From NCBI RefSeq assembly GCF_000219725.1, contig NC_015732.1:2610972-2674971 (forward strand): a stretch of 64,000 bases of DNA, written 5' to 3'. A program made the position numbers and the translations under genes. A model generated the notes under the pieces. It saw nothing but the letters and a program-made list of their open reading frames with translations. It was not told the DNA's origin and searched no databases. Source of the DNA: Gracilinema caldarium DSM 7334. Its GTDB lineage: Bacteria; Spirochaetota; Spirochaetia; Treponematales; Breznakiellaceae. Shown here in pieces: positions 49,665 through 59,362 of the stretch (its first letter is position 1; the number at the start of each line of letters is the position of its first letter).

Positions 49665-52178
49665 ATGAAGGACCCCATGCCAGAAGAATCGGTAACTATA
49701 CCATTTAACCTGTACCAACGACTTTTTTCACATGCAAGTACTGCGATAGGCTTACTTAATGAAAACGGTTATCTCGTCGATGCAAACGATCTTTTTAAAC
49801 GAACCTTCGACTCTTTAACAGGTCAGGATATAACATCATTAGATGAACCATTTACAGAATTTCTTCATGCCAGGGATGCCTACAAATTTGCCTATCATTT
49901 TTCTCGACTCATCACTGGCTCTAGTCATTCTGTAAGTTTTAATACGCTTTTTAGAAATGCTTCAGGACATGCCCGCTGGCTCTCTATTAAAGCATGGACA
50001 ATACCAAAAGATGAACGGGCGCTGCCCCACCAACGAGGCCCCTTTGTAGCGGTTTTAGTAGAAGATGAAACAGAGGAACAGCAAGAGGGTAAACGACTTC
50101 TGGAAGCAAAGGAAATAGCTGAACGGGCTATTGAGACTAAAAGTCAGTTTTTAGCAAATATGAGCCATGAAATCCGAACCCCCATTCAGACGATTATTGG
50201 TATGAGTGAACTTCTTCAGGACACACGCCTCGACCATGAGCAGAGTGAGTATGCCCGGCAAATACGTTTCTCTGCTGATGTTTTACTATCTCTCGTCAAT
50301 GATATTCTGGATTATTCCAAAATAGAAGCTGGAAAGCTTGCCCTGGAACATATCGATTTTTCTGTAGAAGAAATGATAGAACAATCGGTAGATATGATAT
50401 CTTTAGAAGCTCACAAAAAGGGGCTTGAGATTGCTATTGATATACCAAAAGACGCGGCATTACACATTAAGGGAGATCCTAACAGGTTTAGACAGATTAT
50501 CATCAATCTCGTGAAAAATGCGGTAAAGTTTACCCATGAAGGTAGTATCATTGTTTCTTGTAGAAAAACTAAATACCATGATTCAGAAGCTATTACAATT
50601 ACCGTAGCTGACACTGGTATCGGAATTGCTCCAGAATTACGACCTAAGCTGTTTACTACCTTTTTCCAGGGGGATCCCTCAACGACCCGCCGTTTTGGGG
50701 GAACAGGGTTAGGTCTGGCCATCTCACGCCATCTGGTTCAGTCTATGGGTGGAGAAATTTCCATGGTACCCAATGAAGGTGGAGGTTCCATATTCCGTTT
50801 TATCATACCCATAGAACATTCCCATTTTGAATTTGCACCATCCTATCCTAAGGTGCAACAGGATGACCGGATACTTATTGTAGACGATTTCAGCGAAACC
50901 CGACGGATTCTTGCAAATTATCTTTTTGAGCAGGGATATTCTCATATTGAAGAAGCCGCTTCAGGGGAAGAAGCCCTGAGTAAATTGGTAACCGCTGCTG
51001 CCGCAGGGAGGCCTTTCTCAGTCGCCCTGATCGATATGATCATGCCCAAAATGGACGGATGGCGCCTCGCAGCGGAGATAAACAACGACAAAGCTATTAA
51101 CGGAATAAGTCTTATTCTCATGGTACCCCAGGGGACCCTGGGAGCTGATGCTAAGATGACCTTACTTAGATGGTTCAATGCGTATATAGTTAAACCGGTC
51201 AAACGCCGTGAATTATACGACGCCCTGGGGACTACTGAAGTTACACCCCTAGATTTGGACAGCGATGGCGATCAGATACAAACCAACGACAGACCAGCTT
51301 CAACTGGGACAGGGGTTGTACCACAGGCTCACAGGGGAACCATATCAGTACGTAGGGAAATTAAAACCGATACTCATCTTTTAATAGTAGAAGATCATCC
51401 AGTAAACCAGCAATTATTCTGTACCATTCTAGAAAAAATCGGTTTTGCGTACATCAGCACCGCTTCGGACGGTATTGAAGCGCTCGAAAAAGTACAAGCC
51501 CAGCCCTTCGACATTATTTTTATGGATATACAGATGCCCCGGATGAACGGCTATGAAACAACCCGTAAATTACGCCAGAGAAACTTTACAGGTCCCATAA
51601 TTGCCGTTACAGCCAGTGCCCTGGCAGATGAGCGGGAACAATGTATCGAGGCAGGCATGAACGATGTACTGATTAAGCCCTATAAACGAAGCGATATCGA
51701 AGCAATGTGCGATAAATGGCTTGGAGAGAGCCTTTCAATAGATCTACAATCCACAGAAGATCCAGGAACAAGCTCCGGCGAAATCGAGGAACTTGAAGAA
51801 CTGGAAGAAATAGCAGAGCCAGAGGATGGGTCTATCCCTGACCGCGATATTTTAAATACGAACCAGCTCCTGGACAACTTTTTTGGCAATACCGAGTCGG
51901 TACAGAAACTTCTAACCCGTTTCATGGAACGGACCGAAGCAGAACTTACTGAGCTTCCCAGCCTGATTGCAAAGGAAGACTGGGAAACAGCCCGAAGAGA
52001 AGCCCATACCATAAAAGGGAGTGCTCTTAATCTTTCCGCCCAGGACCTAGGCCAGGCTGCAGGGCGTCTTGAGCTTGACATAAAGGATCTTAAACGGGAG
52101 GATATCCCCGCTGCATTGAAAGCGCTTACAGAGGCTTATATGCGGTTTAAAGAACGAGTAGCAAGGTTAACCCTATGA
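49665..52178 (+). CDS. Hybrid sensor histidine kinase with PAS, two receivers and Hpt
   Basis: This soluble 837-residue phosphorelay protein has a PAS-like domain (1-140), a HisKA domain with His168 in [14 protein letters not shown], an ATPase domain ([33 protein letters not shown]), receiver 1 with Asp457 ([12 protein letters not shown]), receiver 2 with Asp621 ([13 protein letters not shown]) and a C-terminal Hpt with His781 ([11 protein letters not shown]). There is no membrane segment, so it senses an internal signal. An acidic Glu-rich linker precedes the Hpt. It follows the double-receiver protein by nine bases and overlaps the next gene by four. Confidence 0.95.
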   Translation: MKDPMPEESVTIPFNLYQRLFSHASTAIGLLNENGYLVDANDLFKRTFDSLTGQDITSLDEPFTEFLHARDAYKFAYHFSRLITGSSHSVSFNTLFRNASGHARWLSIKAWTIPKDERALPHQRGPFVAVLVEDETEEQQEGKRLLEAKEIAERAIETKSQFLANMSHEIRTPIQTIIGMSELLQDTRLDHEQSEYARQIRFSADVLLSLVNDILDYSKIEAGKLALEHIDFSVEEMIEQSVDMISLEAHKKGLEIAIDIPKDAALHIKGDPNRFRQIIINLVKNAVKFTHEGSIIVSCRKTKYHDSEAITITVADTGIGIAPELRPKLFTTFFQGDPSTTRRFGGTGLGLAISRHLVQSMGGEISMVPNEGGGSIFRFIIPIEHSHFEFAPSYPKVQQDDRILIVDDFSETRRILANYLFEQGYSHIEEAASGEEALSKLVTAAAAGRPFSVALIDMIMPKMDGWRLAAEINNDKAINGISLILMVPQGTLGADAKMTLLRWFNAYIVKPVKRRELYDALGTTEVTPLDLDSDGDQIQTNDRPASTGTGVVPQAHRGTISVRREIKTDTHLLIVEDHPVNQQLFCTILEKIGFAYISTASDGIEALEKVQAQPFDIIFMDIQMPRMNGYETTRKLRQRNFTGPIIAVTASALADEREQCIEAGMNDVLIKPYKRSDIEAMCDKWLGESLSIDLQSTEDPGTSSGEIEELEELEEIAEPEDGSIPDRDILNTNQLLDNFFGNTESVQKLLTRFMERTEAELTELPSLIAKEDWETARREAHTIKGSALNLSAQDLGQAAGRLELDIKDLKREDIPAALKALTEAYMRFKERVARLTL

Positions 52179-53080
52179 ATTATGCATGTTTACACACCCA
52201 TACCACCTTTTGTGACGGTAAAAACACCGTAGAAGAACTCTGCCAATCCGCATATGAACAGGGTCTTTCCATGCTGGGATTCAGCGCCCATGCCCCCTTG
52301 CCTGTGGGGAGTGGCATTGTATCCCAGTGGCACCTGCCACAGAATAAACTCGATGCCTATGTAGAGGCGGTTCAAAAGGCAAAAAGGGAGTGGGAAGGCA
52401 GGATCAGCATCTATCTAGGGCTCGAAATCGATTATATCGAAGGAGTTTGTGGTCCTGCAGATCATCGGTTCAGTGCCTATAACTTAGATTACACGATCGG
52501 TTCGGTGCATTATTTAACTAAAGAGGACCTGTCATACTATTTTACCGTCGATGGCCCCCGAGATGAATGGCAGCAAGGTGTACAGGAACTCTTTTCCGGC
52601 GATTATGAAGCTGCAGCCCATGCATATTGGACCAATGTCCGGGCTATGATAAAAGCTGGTGGGTTTGACATTCTCGGACATATTGACCTGGTTAAAAAGA
52701 ATAATCCTGCCTGGTGGAACGATCAGGCACCAGCAAGCTACCAGAAGGATGCAGAGCAGCTTTTACCAGAGCTTAAAAATGCCGGCATCGTGGTAGAAGT
52801 AAACACAGGGGCTATGAATCGAGGTACCATGAATGAAACCTATCCTTCAGCGGGAATTCTCAGAAAAATGGCCCATTATACTATTCCAGTTACCATTAAC
52901 GCCGATGCCCACAGTACGGCCCATTTACGAGGAAACTACGACCAGGCTATTGAGGTTCTAAAAAAAAGCGGGTATGGGGAAATTGTAAACTTTATCGGAA
53001 AATCAAGGGATTTACAAAACAAAGGCCCCCTTGCATACACAAGCGGGCCCGAAGGATGGGTTACCGAACTACTTCCCTAA
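52175..53080 (+). CDS. PHP-family histidinol-phosphatase-like phosphoesterase
   Basis: This metal-dependent phosphatase of 301 residues has PHP motifs [14 protein letters not shown] at the N-terminus, [33 protein letters not shown] and the late [10 protein letters not shown]. It fits the HisJ-type histidinol phosphatase of histidine synthesis. It is encoded at the end of a signalling operon with no other his gene near. Histidinol phosphatase is therefore the best family call, but the real substrate may be something else. Confidence 0.85.
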   Translation: MNYACLHTHTTFCDGKNTVEELCQSAYEQGLSMLGFSAHAPLPVGSGIVSQWHLPQNKLDAYVEAVQKAKREWEGRISIYLGLEIDYIEGVCGPADHRFSAYNLDYTIGSVHYLTKEDLSYYFTVDGPRDEWQQGVQELFSGDYEAAAHAYWTNVRAMIKAGGFDILGHIDLVKKNNPAWWNDQAPASYQKDAEQLLPELKNAGIVVEVNTGAMNRGTMNETYPSAGILRKMAHYTIPVTINADAHSTAHLRGNYDQAIEVLKKSGYGEIVNFIGKSRDLQNKGPLAYTSGPEGWVTELLP

Positions 53081-53087
53081 ACCGGAA

Positions 53088-53444
53088 TTACCGATTGCGC
53101 CGTTCCTCTTCAGACTTACATTCTATGCACATTAACGCATAGGGGATCGCTTCCAACCTATCCTGAGGTATTTTCTTACCGCATTTTACACAGAGCCCAT
53201 ATTTCCCCTGCTGTATCCGGCTGAGGGCATTATCAATTGCCTTAAGCCGTTTTACATCCTGGGTGCCAATCGCCTCAATCATCTTGCGGTCGATATCATC
53301 GGAGGCTATATCGGCAAAATCCTTGGGATCCATTTCCTCTACGATTTGTTTGAAATCTTCGTTTCCTGCAATCAGGTTATTGATGATCTCTTTCTTGAGA
53401 TCGATCAAGGATTGCTTCATTTTTTCAACAAATTCTTTATCCAT
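53088..53444 (-). CDS. DksA/TraR-type zinc-finger protein
   Basis: This 118-residue protein has an N-terminal coiled coil with acidic tip residues (EEMDPKDFADIASDD) and a C-terminal four-cysteine zinc finger, CVKCGKKIPQDRLEAIPYAL followed by MCIECK. DksA-like proteins enter the RNA polymerase secondary channel and tune transcription, often with ppGpp. GGGGGG serves as ribosome site. It is convergent with the PHP gene and divergent from infA. Confidence 0.9.
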   Translation of the reverse strand: MDKEFVEKMKQSLIDLKKEIINNLIAGNEDFKQIVEEMDPKDFADIASDDIDRKMIEAIGTQDVKRLKAIDNALSRIQQGKYGLCVKCGKKIPQDRLEAIPYALMCIECKSEEERRNR

Positions 53445-53530
53445 GCCGGTCCCCCCTTAATAAGTCCGGCTACATTGCCGTACAACGTAACTTTTGTCAA
53501 GATGTTTTTACCCAGGTTGATTACCTAGGT

Positions 53531-53605
53531 TGACAAACTATAGCACTTGACTATAGCATTATAAACGTACCGAGAGTCGGATTGCAAATTTTTCAAGGAG
53601 TTTTT
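53531..53605 (+). promoter_or_regulatory. infA promoter region with direct repeats
   Basis: Candidate -35 elements TTGACA (53529-53534) and TTGACT and a TATAAA lie close together, so the exact promoter is ambiguous. ACTATAGCA occurs twice (53537-53545 and 53550-53558), 13 bases apart, as a possible protein-binding site. AAGGAG precedes the GTG start of infA. Confidence 0.4.
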
Positions 53606-53830
53606 GTGGCGAAAGAAGAAGCTATAGAAGTAGAAGGGATCGTTCGTGAAGCCCTTCCCAACACCATGTTCCGTGTAGAACTGGACAACCAGAACGGACA
53701 TCTTATTCTAGCCCATCTGTCAGGTAAAATGCGAAAGCACTATATACGTATTGTCCCCGGAGATCGGGTTCGTATTGCATTATCTCCCTATGACCTTAGC
53801 CGTGGCCGTATTATCTATCGCGAGCGGTAA
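53606..53830 (+). CDS. infA: Translation initiation factor IF-1
   Basis: IF-1 binds the ribosomal A site during initiation. The 74 residues form the usual S1-like OB fold: [46 protein letters not shown] and the end GRIIYR. The start is a GTG at 53606 with AAGGAG upstream, which gives the family's normal length. A longer frame from TTG at 53582 would add eight non-conserved residues. The 3' end overlaps the convergent smr gene by 20 bases. Confidence 0.96.
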   Translation: MAKEEAIEVEGIVREALPNTMFRVELDNQNGHLILAHLSGKMRKHYIRIVPGDRVRIALSPYDLSRGRIIYRER

Positions 53831-54350
53831 TATCCTTTTTTAAGCACACCCAGGTAGCCCCGGAACCGCCTCCTTCGGCGGGGGGATGCCCATGCATTCC
53901 CGCATAGGGACACTGTTCAATAAACTGCAGGGTCGTTCTTTTTAAGACCGCTTCCCCCTCAGAATGATTTCCCTTTCCATGGATAATAAGCACCTTTTCT
54001 GCCCCATGATTTTTCGCCTTGTTAAAAAATAGAATCAATTGATCCCAGGCTTCATCTCTGGTTAGACCATGCAAATCTACTACTGCATCGGGAGCTTTCT
54101 GCGAGAGCCGCTTCCGTTCCTGCCTACGCAATTCCATATCTGAAAGTTCCCTGTCAGAACTTTTGTTATCTTTATCCTCAACACCATGAACACGCAGCCA
54201 TGCCGTTAAAGGGTTTACCTTTTCATCAGGGGGCAGTACTCCATTATGGGCCTGTTGGTTTAAAGCCCGCTCTTGAGCCTTAATTGCTTTTTTACCTGCA
54301 GGCTTTGCGGTTTGCCGTTCCCATTCATCAAGAATATCACCAAAATCCAT
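53811..54350 (-). CDS. Smr-domain protein
   Basis: This 179-residue protein has a charged, probably disordered N-terminus and a C-terminal Smr domain. [16 protein letters not shown] and [17 protein letters not shown] (the HGxGxxS loop) end in [13 protein letters not shown]. Stand-alone Smr proteins act as nucleases on DNA or RNA. It is the last gene of the moxR/bat operon, 12 bases after batD. Its last 20 bases overlap infA on the other strand. Confidence 0.9.
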   Translation of the reverse strand: MDFGDILDEWERQTAKPAGKKAIKAQERALNQQAHNGVLPPDEKVNPLTAWLRVHGVEDKDNKSSDRELSDMELRRQERKRLSQKAPDAVVDLHGLTRDEAWDQLILFFNKAKNHGAEKVLIIHGKGNHSEGEAVLKRTTLQFIEQCPYAGMHGHPPAEGGGSGATWVCLKKDITARDR

Positions 54351-54362
54351 TACTTTTTTTCC

Positions 54363-55829
54363 TTAATAAGTAAAGATAGATGACCGGAGTATCCAACCAG
54401 ATCGATGATCAAAGGCAGTAACAAAAACCCACGTATCGGTCTCCTCTTGTATCATCACACCTTCTCCTTCTGAAAAATGAGTATTCATTGAACCTGATGT
54501 ATCGGGTATCGAATAGGCAAGAACTTCCCGATCCCGGATAACACCAATAAGTCCGCCACGCAGATGAGGGATGAGAAGTGTTTGGCCGAAGGAGGAATAT
54601 ACCAGAATGATCGCAGTAAAGGCAATAAGAACTATACTTCTTTTTATTAGTTTCTTCACCCCTGTTATGACAGCAAAACCTATACAAAGAATCGCCAGAC
54701 AATACAACAATCTTTGAGGGATCCACCATTCATCTGGACTTGAGGTGATCCCCACAAGTGCCTCCGCATCTTTTCTGACATTCCGGTAGAGCGGACCCAT
54801 CAAACTATCCCGTTCCACCTTTCTCAGAAGTACAAGGGCCTGTGCATAGGTTCCGGCGTTCCAAAGCTCTTCACAATTTAGGAGCACCGACTGGACCGAA
54901 CCTGCTATCAAAGGCCACAGCACTAACCAGGGAAGATCCGGTTTGTATTCAGAAAAGAGGACTGCCTTAGTTTTATCACTATGGATCTGTTTCTTTTTAG
55001 GAGGCTGCTGACTGCGAGCGGCTTGGGAAGTGCTTACTACATTTGATTTCTTTTGAGCATCAGTAACCATAATTGTTCTGGGTTCTGAATACAGAATCTC
55101 CTTCTCCAAATGGAGTGTTGCCTCTGGCAAAGCTAAGGGCCCTTGCACCAGAGGCGTAAAACGAATCCGATACAGCACCCCCTGCTCCCGCTCCGAATCG
55201 CTTACCGGGAGGGACTCGACAAGGGCATTCTGAACTAGATTCACCGAAAGGGCAGTAATCTTCGCAGGGATCTCAGAATGAGAAGAGCCCAGATGTAGTT
55301 CAAAAACAAGGGGGGCGCCAACAGGAGTAGAATCGAAGGTACTTACCGGTAAGCTGCTGGACCAGAAAAGTCTAGGCAGTATAGTGGTTGTCAGTTCATT
55401 TTGATTTTGGATGCTCAAAGCCTGAGGACTCGTACGAAGCAGGTTGCCGGGAATTTGTATTTCGAAGGGGCCTAAGACAAGGGAGCCTGCAGTTTTTGCA
55501 ATAAAGGTATACTCAACCGTTGTCCATGGTTTCTGGGAAATGAGACGTACTCCTGTTCGTATGCGGTCTAAGACCAGATGTTCTGGAATAGGGGGAAGCT
55601 TAATCCGCACCTGATCCGGTTCCGGGTAGTTAATGATCAGGGTAAGCTTCCAGCTCTGGCCGAGGTTTAACACAGAACCTTCTATCTCGACCAATACCTG
55701 AGCAGGTTCATGAAGCCCTTGTTCAGCATAAATGGAACCTATAGGGCTACAAACCAGTACAACCAGGAACCCATAGCTTAATAATCGATGGAACTTTCTT
55801 CGGAACTTTTCGATTGTTGACTTTTCCAT
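54363..55829 (-). CDS. batD: BatD-like membrane protein with C-terminal SH3-like region
   Basis: These 488 residues start with a signal/anchor segment (about 14-36). Beta-sandwich oxygen-tolerance (BatD) domains fill the periplasmic part to about 280. A cytoplasmic-looking stretch follows, with one or two membrane helices near 375-418 (LLYCLAILCIGFAVITGVKK and IVLIAFTAIILVYSS). The last ~65 residues resemble a small SH3 domain, as in BatE-type proteins. It may therefore combine BatD and part of BatE. AGAAGGAG lies before the ATG, inside the preceding gene, which it overlaps by 52 bases. Confidence 0.75.
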   Translation of the reverse strand: MEKSTIEKFRRKFHRLLSYGFLVVLVCSPIGSIYAEQGLHEPAQVLVEIEGSVLNLGQSWKLTLIINYPEPDQVRIKLPPIPEHLVLDRIRTGVRLISQKPWTTVEYTFIAKTAGSLVLGPFEIQIPGNLLRTSPQALSIQNQNELTTTILPRLFWSSSLPVSTFDSTPVGAPLVFELHLGSSHSEIPAKITALSVNLVQNALVESLPVSDSEREQGVLYRIRFTPLVQGPLALPEATLHLEKEILYSEPRTIMVTDAQKKSNVVSTSQAARSQQPPKKKQIHSDKTKAVLFSEYKPDLPWLVLWPLIAGSVQSVLLNCEELWNAGTYAQALVLLRKVERDSLMGPLYRNVRKDAEALVGITSSPDEWWIPQRLLYCLAILCIGFAVITGVKKLIKRSIVLIAFTAIILVYSSFGQTLLIPHLRGGLIGVIRDREVLAYSIPDTSGSMNTHFSEGEGVMIQEETDTWVFVTAFDHRSGWILRSSIFTY

Positions 55830-56404
55830 CGATCAATCTCCTTCTGACGGATATATTCAAACAATACCGGATTTGGTAAATTTTGCTGTATTGTAGACAC
55901 TGCCCCTGCAGAAGCTGCTGAACCCCGCTTTTTTGTTTTTGCTAAGAGACTTAATTCCAAATTGCGTTTGGCATTCCATCGACTGCCATCAATGAGCAGG
56001 GCCGAACGGAAGGCTTCAACAGCTCCATCAAAGTCCTCAAGCCCATAGAGACAAAGCCCCCGATTGTACAAGGCCCGATACATAAGTTCCTTCTCAGGCC
56101 CTTTAGTGGGCAGCCCTTCATCCGAAAGTTCATGAATAATCCCATCATACAGGGTTATAGCTGACCGGGATTCACCCATATCCGCATAGACCGTGGCTAA
56201 GCCATACCGAGCATAGCGTCGGCTTTCTGGAGAGGTAGATGCTATAGCCTGTGAATAGGATGCTATAGCCTGTACATTCTGTTTGTTCTTCGCCTGCAGG
56301 GTCCCTAAAAAAGTATAATACATTCCCACCCCATCTAAAGAACAGGAGAAATTCATCAATATAAAACCCACTATACAGAGTAAGAAGCCTAGCGTTTTTT
56401 CCAC
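55778..56404 (-). CDS. TPR lipoprotein (BatC/BatE-like)
   Basis: This protein is best started at the GTG at 56404, which has GGAGGAAGG upstream. That gives a 208-residue lipoprotein VEKTLGFLLCIVGFILMNFSC with a relaxed spirochaete-type lipobox (NFSC). An earlier in-frame ATG at 56464 would bury the signal. Three to four TPR repeats follow, such as ALYNRGLCLYGLEDFDGAVE, with a Ser-rich tail. TPR proteins in Bat operons are thought to assemble the VWA proteins. It overlaps batB by 16 bases and batD by 52. Confidence 0.8.
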   Translation of the reverse strand: MEKTLGFLLCIVGFILMNFSCSLDGVGMYYTFLGTLQAKNKQNVQAIASYSQAIASTSPESRRYARYGLATVYADMGESRSAITLYDGIIHELSDEGLPTKGPEKELMYRALYNRGLCLYGLEDFDGAVEAFRSALLIDGSRWNAKRNLELSLLAKTKKRGSAASAGAVSTIQQNLPNPVLFEYIRQKEIDRWKSQQSKSSEESSIDY

Positions 56405-57372
56405 AAACCTTCCTCCAAAAAACGAGCGACTGTAAAAAACAGCAGGGCTGCCAATATAAACCACACCTGTCGAGAGGGTACTTCACGACGATACTCAAGG
56501 GAGGCACGGCTACTGGCTTGAGAATCTAAATAGGCCAATACTGCTTCGGGGCTGCTTTCACGGGATGCATTCCAATATATTCCACCAGTAAGTTCTGCCA
56601 GTTGTTGTAATTGGTTTTCCCGTAGCTGGCTCAGGACAGGGCTCCCATCAGCTCGACGCAGTAAGGTCTTGCCATCGGCCTGGGGAACAGGCAAGCCCTG
56701 AAGACTTCCCACACCAACTGTAATGAGACCAATACCCTTTGCCTGAAGGAAGCGTTCAATTCCAGTTAGAGAACCTTTTGTATCCTCTCCATCGCTGAAG
56801 AGGATTATCCTGCGTTTCCCTGGACTCTCCTCTGGAAAAGTCTGACTAGCGATCTCCAAGAGGTCCTGCAGGTTCGTTCCTGCTGCAGAGAGGGTGTCCG
56901 TAGAAAGGGATGTAATAAGATTGATGACTGCCTCCTGGTCATCGGTGAGGGGGATTGCAAGTACCGCCTTACCCTTCCCCAAACTTACGGCATACCGAAA
57001 GTCGGGCCTAGCTTCTAGTATTGATAGGGCAGCCTGCCGTGCTACATCCAAACGACGTAACCCTTCACCACCATCCTTAAGATCCATACTCCGGGAAACA
57101 TCAAAGGCCAGCACAATATCGAGGCCGCTGTAGTATTCTGGAACCAACCGTTCACCCCAACGGGGTCCTGCAAGTCCTATAATAAGGCTGGAAAAACAGA
57201 GCAGAAACAGTATTGCCTGTTTCATGGACAGCCTATACAGTTTTTGATATCCCTTTGGACTTGTCATAGCTTTATATAACGTAAGTCGAATAGAACGGCG
57301 GCGTATCAATAAAATCCACAGCGGAACTAAACCAGCTAAAAACCATAGTATCTGAGGCATATCGAAGCTCAT
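56389..57372 (-). CDS. batB: BatB-like VWA-domain membrane protein
   Basis: These 327 residues form two N-terminal membrane helices, a von Willebrand A domain and a C-terminal membrane helix (VWFILAALLFFTVARFL). The metal-binding MIDAS motif is intact: DVSRSMD, with the Thr at AAGTNLQD and the Asp at LFSDGEDTKG. The start at 57372 overlaps batA by four bases and has GGGAGC upstream; a longer ATG at 57393 is possible but lies inside batA. Bat proteins are linked to aerotolerance and envelope stress. Confidence 0.9.
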   Translation of the reverse strand: MSFDMPQILWFLAGLVPLWILLIRRRSIRLTLYKAMTSPKGYQKLYRLSMKQAILFLLCFSSLIIGLAGPRWGERLVPEYYSGLDIVLAFDVSRSMDLKDGGEGLRRLDVARQAALSILEARPDFRYAVSLGKGKAVLAIPLTDDQEAVINLITSLSTDTLSAAGTNLQDLLEIASQTFPEESPGKRRIILFSDGEDTKGSLTGIERFLQAKGIGLITVGVGSLQGLPVPQADGKTLLRRADGSPVLSQLRENQLQQLAELTGGIYWNASRESSPEAVLAYLDSQASSRASLEYRREVPSRQVWFILAALLFFTVARFLEEGLWKKR

Positions 57373-58370
57373 AGCAAGGCTCCCATAATCCACCAGCGAA
57401 TACCTCGAGCCAAAGCAATACAGATAAGTACCACATAGAGGAGACTGCTTGCCAGAGCTTGGGTAACCCGATAGGTACGGGACCGCCCCGGAGTAAGACC
57501 AGAGTTGTTCATACGGTTAAAGGCTTCTTCCAGTGCACCGATAGAATCTGCAACAAGAAAAGTACCACCACCAGAGCGGGCAATTGAACGAAGCGCCTCA
57601 GGATCATAGCGGGACTCAAAGATTCCCGTTTTCCGTTGACCAGAAAGAGGATCCACATAATCAAGGGGAACTTCCCCGGAGGTACCGATACCGACAACCC
57701 AGAACTCAGCCCCCGATTCCCGTACCATGGTAGCTCCCGTAAAGGGGTGGACCGCACCGGCATTGTTCTCGCCATCGGTTAAAAGCACCACGATCTTTTT
57801 GGAGGCTTTGGAATTCCGCAGATGGACTGCGGCAATCGCCAGCCCCGTTCCAATCGCAGTACCATCCCCCAATTCAGCAATGGCGAGGCTGGAAAGCCGT
57901 TGTGAAAATACGGTGCGGTCCACCGTAGGCGGAAGCAGGAGAGCCCCATCGGCACCAATGGCAACCAGAGCAATTGCATCGTTGGGCCGCAGTTTTGCAA
58001 AACGGGCCACAAGATTTTTTGCCACCACAAAGCGGCTTTGTCCCTGCATATCAAGGGCAGACATACTGGGACTCGAATCTATGACAAAAAACACATCGGC
58101 TCCCCTGTCAAGCCATACCGTTCGATGCTGAACAAGAACAGGCCCAGCCAGAGCAATCAGAAGTAGAACCATGGCAATCCCCTCAAGGAAGCGGGTAAAT
58201 CGAAACAGGAGCTGAACCGGTACCGGGGACTGAAAAATCGCGCCGCCCGGTGGGCCCAGGGGCAAATCGAAAACAAAGGATCTTTTTTTAAACCGAAACC
58301 AAATAAACAGGCTTATGAGTACCAGAAGACCAAGGGCTAAAAATTGAGGATGTTCAAAACTCAAACTCAT
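57369..58370 (-). CDS. batA: BatA-like VWA-domain membrane protein
   Basis: These 333 residues have the BatA layout: N-terminal membrane helices (7-24 and about 60-78), a VWA domain with MIDAS DSSPSMS, a Thr in DGTAIGTGL, and LLTDGENNAG, then a C-terminal helix (LLYVVLICIALARGIRWW). It is coupled by ATGA overlaps to the genes on both sides. Confidence 0.9.
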   Translation of the reverse strand: MSLSFEHPQFLALGLLVLISLFIWFRFKKRSFVFDLPLGPPGGAIFQSPVPVQLLFRFTRFLEGIAMVLLLIALAGPVLVQHRTVWLDRGADVFFVIDSSPSMSALDMQGQSRFVVAKNLVARFAKLRPNDAIALVAIGADGALLLPPTVDRTVFSQRLSSLAIAELGDGTAIGTGLAIAAVHLRNSKASKKIVVLLTDGENNAGAVHPFTGATMVRESGAEFWVVGIGTSGEVPLDYVDPLSGQRKTGIFESRYDPEALRSIARSGGGTFLVADSIGALEEAFNRMNNSGLTPGRSRTYRVTQALASSLLYVVLICIALARGIRWWIMGALL

Positions 58371-59362
58371 CCCTTACCTCCAAGAGGATTCTCCCTGGGT
58401 TTTAATACATGTGACCTCTTCAAAACACCTGAGACAAGCTGGCTCTTATGGATATCTTCCCTTTCCATAAGTAGTATTAACTCCCGACTGTCAGCACACA
58501 GTTGCTTTAGCTCTAAGCTTTTTACTATTCTTCCACTAAACCGTAACACATCCAAAGAGGCTACTAAATTTGCAAACCGGAGGATCAAGTTCTTAAAAGG
58601 GGAGGAACCGGCTTCGGCAAGGAGTTCCTGACTAGTTTTTGTAAGACAGGGAAAAGCGATAACCTGTTCAATATAGGTACGCAACAACACAAGCAGAGTC
58701 CCCAATTCATCCGAAGTAGGGTTCCTGCCCTGGGCAATCCCCTGTTCAATATGTAAAAGGGTCTGTTTCAGATTACGGCTCACCTGCCTTTTCCGGAACC
58801 ATGTTTGCACATTTCTATACCATGCACTGCCCCAGATAAGGCCTGTCAGCAATAGGGCCGCAAGAAGAACGGCACCTGCAATTATGCTATACAACAACAG
58901 CCGACTTCCCGGTATCAGAAGTGGTTCTTCAAGGGGCGCCGTTTCCAGACCCGCTTGTCCCCCTTCCAGTACCGAAGTTACATCAATTGCCTGTTTTGTT
59001 ATCAGATAGGGACCAATTTCAAAGGATGGTAGTGGAATGCGTCCAGGTTCAAAAGCGACAAAATCGATAGAAATTTTCGGATTTTTGCCATGGGGATCCA
59101 ATTCAATCCGGGAAATTTGTACTGCCTTAGATTGGGGTAATTTATCCACCACATCTACTGTTATCGTCTTACTACCTACCGAAGCATTGGGAACCATGGT
59201 CAGCACAAGCTGAGCATTATCTCCAACAAAGACCTGGGGTGGAACCTGTACTACGGAAAGAGTATCGCTGTTCACAGAACCTGTAGACTTTCCTGGGGTA
59301 TCACTAAAAAGAAAGACAGGAAAAAGCAGCAGCACCAGATTGATGAACTTAAACCGCTTCAT
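58367..59362 (-). CDS. Membrane protein of the Bat operon, periplasmic BatD-like N-terminus
   Basis: These 331 residues have a signal peptide (KFINLVLLLFPVFLFS), a periplasmic beta-rich domain to about 140, one membrane helix at about 152-174 (LLLYSIIAGAVLLAALLLTG) and a helical cytoplasmic domain. The layout resembles proteins of the DUF4381 type that sit between DUF58 and VWA genes in these operons, though I am not certain of the family. Start and stop overlap both neighbours by four bases. Confidence 0.75.
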   Translation of the reverse strand: MKRFKFINLVLLLFPVFLFSDTPGKSTGSVNSDTLSVVQVPPQVFVGDNAQLVLTMVPNASVGSKTITVDVVDKLPQSKAVQISRIELDPHGKNPKISIDFVAFEPGRIPLPSFEIGPYLITKQAIDVTSVLEGGQAGLETAPLEEPLLIPGSRLLLYSIIAGAVLLAALLLTGLIWGSAWYRNVQTWFRKRQVSRNLKQTLLHIEQGIAQGRNPTSDELGTLLVLLRTYIEQVIAFPCLTKTSQELLAEAGSSPFKNLILRFANLVASLDVLRFSGRIVKSLELKQLCADSRELILLMEREDIHKSQLVSGVLKRSHVLKPRENPLGGKG

